A stretch of DNA of 64,000 nt from Takakia lepidozioides (taxonomy: Eukaryota > Streptophyta > Takakiopsida > Takakiales > Takakiaceae): positions 38,332,042-38,396,041 of the forward strand of contig CM060734.1 of the NCBI GenBank assembly GCA_030704615.1. Direction: 5' to 3'. The notes under the pieces are model-generated. The model saw only the letters and a program-made list of their open reading frames with translations. It was not told the origin of the DNA and did no database searches. Position 1 is the stretch's first letter, and the number at the start of each line of letters is the position of its first letter. Positions 57,714 through 64,000 of the stretch are shown piece after piece. Both the position numbers and the translations under genes were made by a program.

Positions 57714-60700
57714 ATGGAGGAGCAGGAATCTGGAGAAGAACAACAACCCACCATAGTTCCAGGAACAGGCGAGGAGGACACTGCGTCTGAGGGAGAGACA
57801 GACGACATGGAGGAAGATGTTGACACTGGCCTCACGAACGATCTGACCACGGGAAAGAGGAAGGGGGAGAGGCTCACCTACATAGTCGGCGAAGAGAGCA
57901 GCCCCAAGCGGAAAGCGTCCCCGGCAACTGGGGAGTCTTCTCGAGTAGCTACGAAAAAGGTAAAATCCACACGACCCATATTTGTGAAGAATTCGGCTTT
58001 GAATGGCAGGTATTTTGTGAAAGAAAGAACCATTGGTCTTGCAAAATTTGGTCTTGATGTCTGTTATGTGAGGGTGAAAACGAACCCTTCACTGCCAGCC
58101 CAGACAGTGTGCGGCAACGCACACTGTTTGAGCTGAGCATTTCAATGTTTCTGGGTGCAAAATTTGGACTTCAGGGGCACCTGTGTGAGTGTGAAAAGAA
58201 CCCTTCACTGCCAGCCCAGACAGTGTGCGGCAACGCACACTGTTTGAGCTGAGCATTTCAATGTTTATGGGTGCAAAATTTGGACTTCAGGGGGCACCTG
58301 TCTGTGAGTGTGAAATGAACCCTTCACTGCCAGCTCAGAAGTGTGCGGCAACGCACACTGTTTGAGCTGGGCATTTCGGTGTTTTCTGGGTGCAAAAATT
58401 TGGTCTTTGCTGTCTGTTATCTGAGGTTGAAATGAACCCTTCAAACCAGCTCAAACAGCGTGCGGCAACGCACAATGTTTGAGCAGACCTTTTCAATGTT
58501 TTAGGGTTCAAAATTTTGGTCTTGATGTCTGTTAGTGTGAAATGAACCCTTCACTGCCAGCCAGACAGTGTGCGGCAACGCACACTTTTGAGCTGAGCAT
58601 TTCAATGTTTCTGGATGCAAAATTTGGACTTCAGGGGCACCTGTGTGTGAGTGTGAAAAGAACCCTTCACTGCCAGCTCATACAGTGTGCGGCAACGCAC
58701 ACTGTTTGAGCTGAGCATTTCAATGTTTCTGGGTGAAATATTTGGACTTCAGGGGCACCTGTGTGATGTGAAAAGAACCCTTCACTGCCAGCTCAGACAG
58801 TGTGCGGCAACGCACACTGTTTGAGCTGAGCATTTCAATGTTTCTGGGTGAAATATTTGGACTTCAGGGGCACCTGGGTGAGTGTGAAAAGAAACCCTTC
58901 ACTGCCAGCCAACAGTGTGCGGCAACGCACACTGTTTGAGCTGGAGCATTTCAATGTTTCTGGTGAAAATTTGGACTTCAGGGGCACCTGTGTGAGTGAA
59001 AAGAACCCTTCACTGCAGCTCAGACAGTGTGCGGCAACGCACACTGTTTGAGCTGAGCATTAAAAATTTGGACTTCAGGGGCACCTGTGTGAGTGTGAAA
59101 AGAACCCTTCACTGCCAGCCCAGACAGTGTGCGGCAACGCACACTGTTTGAGCTGAGCATTTCAATGTTTCTGGGTGCAAAATTTGGACTTCAGGGCACC
59201 TGTGTGAGTGTGAAATGAACCCTTCACTGCCAGCTCAGACAGTGTGCGGCAACGCACACTGTTTGAGCTGAGCATTTCAATGTTTCTGGTGAAAAATTTG
59301 GACTTCAGGGGCACCTGTGTGAGTGTGAAATGAACCCTTCACTGCCAGCTCAGACAGTGTGCGGCAACGCACACTGTTTGAGCTGAGCATTTCAATGTTT
59401 CTGGGTGAAATTTGGACTTCAGGGCACCTGTGTGAGTGTGAAAGAACCCTTCACTGCCAGCCCAGACAGTGTGCGGCAACGCACACTGTTTGAGCTGAGC
59501 ATTTCAATGTTTCTGGGTGCAAATTTGGACTTCAGGGCACCTGTGTGAGTGTGAAATGAACCCTTCACTGCAGCTCAGACAGTGTGCGGCAACGCACACT
59601 GTTTGAGCTGAGGGTGAAAATTTGGACTTCAGGGGCACCTGTGTGAGTGTGAAAAGAACCCTTCACTGCCAGCTCAGACAGTGTGCGGCAACGCACTGTT
59701 TGAGCTGAGCATTTCAATGTTTGGGTGAAAATTTGGACTTCAGGGGCACCTGTGTGAGTGTGAAAAGAACCTTCACTGCCAGCCCAGACAGTGTGCGGCA
59801 ACGCACACTGTTTGAGCTGAGCATTTCAATGTTTCTGGATGCAAAATTGGACTTCAGGGGCACCTGTGTGAGTGTGAAATGAACCCTTCACTGCCAGCTG
59901 CACACTGTTTGAGCTGAGCATTTCAATGTTTCTGGGTGCAAAATTTGGACTTCAGGGCACCTGTGTGAGTGTGAAATGAACCCTTCACTGCCAGCTCAGA
60001 CAGTGTGCGGCAACGCACACTGTTTGAGCTGAGCATTTCAATGTTTCTGGGTGAAATTTTGGACTTCAGGGGCACCTGTGTGAGTGTGAAAAGAACCCTT
60101 CACTGCCAGAGACAGTGTGCGGCAACGCACACTGTTTGAGCTGAGCATTTCAATGTTTCTGGGTGCAAAATTTGGACTGGGGCACCTGTGTGAGTGTGAA
60201 ATGAACCCTTCACTGCCAGCTCAGACAGTGTGCGGCAACGCACACTGTTTGAGCTGAGCATTTCAAATGTTTCTGGTGCAAATTTGGACTTCAGGGGCAC
60301 CTGTGTGAGTGTGAAATGAACCCTTCACTGCCAGCTGTGTGCGCAACGCACACTGTTTGAGCTGAGCATTTCAATGTTTCTGGGTGAAAATTTGGACTTC
60401 AGGGGCTGAAAAGAACGCCAGCTCAGGACAGTGTGCGGCAACGCACACTGTTTGAGCTGAGCATTTCAATGTTTCTGGGTGCAAATTTGGACTTCATGGG
60501 CACCCGTGTGAGGGTGAAATGAACCCTTCACTGCCAGCCCAACAGTGTGCGGCAACGCACACTGTTTGAGCTGAGCATTTCAATTGGGTGCAAAATTTGG
60601 ACTTCATGGGCACATTTTTGAGTATAAAATGAACCCTTCACTGTCAGCTCAAACAGTCTGCGGAACCGCACACTGTGTAGGCAGAACATATGAATATGGA

Positions 60701-63700
60701 AGGGCGCAACTTTCGGCCCTCATGGGCAGATATTTGAGCAGAACTTTTCAATGTTCTTTCCCTGTGTAAATCGGGAACATAGTGCATGTCCGTGAGGATC
60801 AATGAACACTTATCTGGCAGCTCAAAGAACACTTATCCCCCACTTTTTCATGCATCGGTCGACGTTTCATTCCTCTCTCTTATAAGAATTTGAGTGAACA
60901 ACCTTGCAGGGGAAAATGCAAAGTGTGGCGGATGAGGTCCCTCAGGGTCAGGGGAAGGAGACCAAAGATGATGTTGACGATGAGTTTTGAAAGCAAAGCC
61001 GCTGAGATGCTGGGGGTCAAAAGGTGAACTCTCAGCTTGTGGTTCAAAGTATGCTTGCTCCTGGTGGGAGGTTGAAGATTCCCCTGTGTAGGTTGGTTTC
61101 CATGCCCGTCGTTCGTCCACCCCTTGTCAAAGACATTCTCAAGCTGGAGGCCGAGTTTGTTCATGGGTATTTGGATGATCCGCGGTCTTTTACGTTTCTA
61201 CTAGGGATTCAAGAGGTAACGAGCTCCTTGTTGATGAGTCAATCGTCGACTCCTGGGACCCCATTTGGAGACAGGTGAACGAATCCTTCGAACTTCTTCT
61301 CTCCAGAAAACCTTCCACCCAGGTATTCTCGGGGAAGATGTTTCACGTTTGGGATGGCAACCACCGGTTGCTTGCATGGATGGCTGTCATTGGGAGGCTG
61401 CACTCACAGGAGGAAGAGTGGCATTACTCTGTTCGATCGATGGTGCTTGATTGTGACGACAACATGATGGGTCTTCTGACGGCAATGAATGATGTGAACA
61501 GGTTGGTTTCTCATTGTACACGTTGCACTTCTGGTTCCGTTCTTCCTTGATTGAAGTCCTTGAATTACATTCTGAAATTCAGATATCATTCTGCAGAGGG
61601 ACGGAGACATCGCATGTCAAAACGAGTCTGGTTCACACACTGTATAGGATACAAAGGATCGGGCAGATGCCCTTGACCAACTTCAAGACCATCCTTTCGG
61701 CAGAGATGTATAAGAAATGCGAAAGCTCCAAGACTTCGGAAACATGGTACTCGTTGACCCGTGAGGCTTTCATGGAGTACATGTACACGGTGAGATACAT
61801 CTTCCTTCATCTGGCCTTTCCATATTCCTGCTTCCACATGTTTGTTTCTCTCTGTCTCCCTTGACCTTGGATTGATGCAACTCTCTTGCATTCCCTTGCA
61901 GCAAGACATTGCAGATGCAGGGGAGCGTGGCAAACTGGAATACTACAGCTCTACCCCTGAGGAGAGAAGGACAGCAAAGGGGTTGAAAGTCACATCCAGA
62001 AGGAGATGAACGCTACAAGAAGGACAATAATGAGTGCTTTTTGAAGCAGTTGAGAATGGCCGACCCATCATTCGGGCCGCAGTTTCTGGGAGAAAAAAAC
62101 CATTATAACAAGCCAGGCAAGCCGGAGATGGCCCAGGAGAAGTTGCACAGGTTGTCTACCGCCGTCGTGTCTTCTGAACAGAAGGTGAAGTGGCTGCAGA
62201 TATGGAACTCCGATCCCACAGTTAGGGATACCCCACATGTTCCAAGGCCAGAGAAGGAGAGAAAGACCCAGCGTGTCGTTCCTGTCAGTGACAATGTGCT
62301 GGACAACTGGCTTCACAAGGCCACTTACTGGAGCCAGGTGTGATGTCCTCTCGTATCTCACTTTCTTTTCTCTTTTCCTGTCCTTCTCTTCCCATTGCCT
62401 CTTACATTCGCTGTGACTGTTTTTGGGTTCATTCTTCCATTTCAATTTTTTTGCAGTTGGAAGAAAGGGCCCGATCGGTTCTGCATACTCAGCTGGCTGA
62501 CTATGGCATCACTATGACAGCTCCGAAGGTCTCCTTCGAAGCATACATGAGGAAATGGAGAGCCACAGTGTGGCACTCTGGTTTCTTTAGAGAGTTCAGC
62601 AAGGAGGGTGGCATCAGTCGAACAAATGAGCTTGACCAGCAGGAAAAAGGAGAGGAAGCCTGGAAACGATGCCTTTACAGGTGCACACCCTTGCACTCTT
62701 TGCTTGTGTTGTGGTTGCAATGTGTGTGTGTGGCATACTGTTTAAGGGGGTCTTCCTGGTGTGTTGAAAAAGCTGGGACACAATATGTGCATTGGATAAT
62801 GAGGCTGTGTCTGTTCTGCAGGTACATTAAGTTTGTTCTCCTGGAAGAGAATTGCTTGGACAAACATCCAGATTTCGTGGACCTTTGGCTTGTCCCTGCT
62901 GGCAACCAGACCATGTTCACTGCTGGGATCTTGCATGACTGGGGTCCGGACCATCTTTCTTCTTGTGGTTGGTATTTGGATTGCCCTCCTTCAGAGACCC
63001 CAGCTGTAGAGTTGTCTTTGAGGAGAGAGAATGACCGTATTGCAGCCACTGCCGCAGCAGCGGACCTCGACATTCATGAGCGTAATCTGAGGACTCTTGC
63101 AGAGAAGGAGCCTCCGCTCAGGATACCCGGGTAGAGGAAGAAAGGCAAAGGGAAAAGATGTTGCTGGTGGTGTTGTGGGGACGGGAAGGGGTAGGGAAGG
63201 TGGCACAAGGGCAGGGAAGTGTTGCAGCTATTGGCCCTGTGGAGCATGTCCAGCAGACTCCACCGCATGGTAGGGGATCCGGGAGAAAAAACAAGGGGTG
63301 GTTGATCCCAAGGACCCGTACCATGCAGTGGAACATCCCACGAGGGTCATTCGTCCAACCAGGTTGGAGATTGCCAACGTCGGGTTCCTTGCCATGATGG
63401 AGTCGAAGAAATCTGATTACAAGGGCGAGCCATCACCAGTGTGGGAGAGGATTGTCGAGTTCCTCAGCACGGTGCGTGTTCTCTTTGGGTTCTGTGGCTT
63501 CTGCTCTCTTTGTCTGCTGTGGGCATGGATCGTTTATAAACTTGTCAGAATTCCATTGTATTTTTGTTTGCAGGCTAAAATGACCAAATCGTGGTGAACG
63601 GGAAGGAGAAGCCATATGCAGCGGAACTCATCATCTTGGACATCCCTGATGGGTTGGCAGTCCCGGATATCCCACCATCGGGTGCTTGTCCGGGTTGGAA

Positions 63701-63965
63701 TGCATTTGATGAGCGCTACTGGCGGTGGGTTTTTTCCTTTTGCAACTTCTTCCTTTCCGATGCAGGTGTTTTGGTTCTCATCCAGTCCATCGATGTTCGG
63801 TGTCGCCGTGCCCTTGCCAGCTATTTGAAAGCCTCGGGCATGAGAGTCGTGAAGACATGGAATTGTGTGAACAGCATGTACCTTACGAAGGGGGATCGTC
63901 CGGGAGAGATGGTGAGTTTCCCTTCTTTTTCCTCTTCTTTTTTGTTCTGGGATTGTGTTGTGTAG
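57714..63965 (+). pseudogene. ParB-like/beta-class DNA methyltransferase family, copy 3 (runs off the window)
   Basis: Exon 1 (57714-57959) encodes MEEQESGEEQQPT, an acidic stretch and a Lys-rich end (LTTGKRKGE, SSPKRKAS, ATKK), with a GTAAAA donor. Intron 1 holds the hairpin satellite. Exon 2 starts at about 60921 after CTTGCAG and carries LAPGGRLKIPLCRLVSMPV, FHVWDGNHRLLAWMA and LLTAMNDVNR (ParB/sulfiredoxin-like). Helical exons follow (about 61597-61790, 61902-62337, 62458-62680). Then come YIKFVLLEENCLDKHPDF and DWGPDHLSSCGWYLDCPP (62821-63130), a charged linker, ESKKSDYKGEPSPVWERIVE (to 63470), and an exon with ELIILDIPDGL, DERYWRWVFSFCNFF, DAGVLVLIQS and SGMRVVKTWNCVN (MTase motifs IV-VIII). 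Motif IV reads DIPD where DPPY is expected. Frames shift near 60988, 61023 and 61211. Motifs X and I should lie beyond the edge. Confidence 0.7.
58035..60700 (+). repeat. Hairpin satellite array (about 23 units of roughly 115 bp)
   Basis: Each unit has CCTTCACTGCCAGCTCAGAC, GTGTGCGGCAACGCACAC, TGTTTGAGCTGAGCATTTCA, ATGTTTCTGGGTG, TTTGGACTTCAGGGGCACCT and GTGTGAGTGTGAAA. The centre folds into arms close to AGCTCAAACAGTGTGCG and its complement around a GCAA loop, a GNRA-type tetraloop if transcribed. Unit lengths vary through small deletions, and outer units (58035, 58390, 58510, 60580-60700) are more diverged. The array lies wholly inside intron 1 of copy 3. Confidence 0.9.
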
Positions 63966-64000
63966 GTCGCTCAAACTCATATGTAGGGGCCCGATTTTTT

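Noticed and set aside
58035-60700. Regular palindromic repeats reminiscent of a CRISPR array
   Set aside because: The spacers are as repetitive as the repeats, units are degenerate, no cas genes exist and the context is a plant nuclear intron. It is a satellite.

Overview
The window is nuclear DNA of a green plant of the streptophyte line. It has GT-AG introns, an intact DYW-type pentatricopeptide-repeat (PPR) gene, a plant-type dolichol kinase and a 15-exon PRMT7 gene. The abundance of intron-poor DYW PPR copies and fragments suggests a seedless land plant or a charophyte rather than a seed plant. The species cannot be fixed from the sequence alone. No bacterial, organellar or CRISPR structure is present.

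Layout. 0-5.7 kb: short GC-rich repeats built on GATCCCC, with a broken Mutator-like (MULE) transposase on the minus strand. 6-8 kb: a broken, permuted copy (copy 1) of an unusual gene family, flanked by two ends of a CACTA-type transposon. 8.2-9.8 kb: PPR fragments. 10.5-14.2 kb, minus strand: copy 2 of the same family. 14.4-23.3 kb: dispersed repeats, a second type of MULE (copy A, plus fragment C) and an En/Spm-like transposon gene that has an FCP1-like phosphatase domain. 24-28 kb: a tRNA-derived SINE, a palindrome-rich non-autonomous CACTA-like element and a piggyBac-like pseudogene. 29.9-46.0 kb: the host-gene island, all on the plus strand, with the PPR-DYW gene, dolichol kinase and PRMT7. 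46-52.9 kb: PPR-DYW pseudogenes, a second SINE and a Ty3/gypsy reverse-transcriptase remnant. 53.1-56.7 kb: MULE copy B. 57.7-64.0 kb: copy 3 of the unusual family, running off the right edge.

The most interesting content is the family in copies 1-3. Its protein joins an acidic, Lys-rich N-terminus, a ParB/sulfiredoxin-like domain (IPLCR...PVVRPPL and DGNHRLLAW motifs) and, at the C-terminus, the features of a beta-class (N6/N4) DNA methyltransferase in the permuted motif order. This architecture is known from phage and bacterial ParB-methylase proteins and would be unexpected as a repeated, intron-containing nuclear family. In the two copies where the region can be read, the intron between the acidic exon and the ParB-like exon is filled with an array of hairpin-forming palindromes. 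The palindromes differ between the copies: sixteen 24-bp dyads in copy 2, and about 23 satellite units with a 17-bp-arm hairpin in copy 3.

The host genes PRMT7 and dolichol kinase read without any frameshift. The many stops and frameshifts in the mobile copies are therefore probably real decay rather than base-calling noise.
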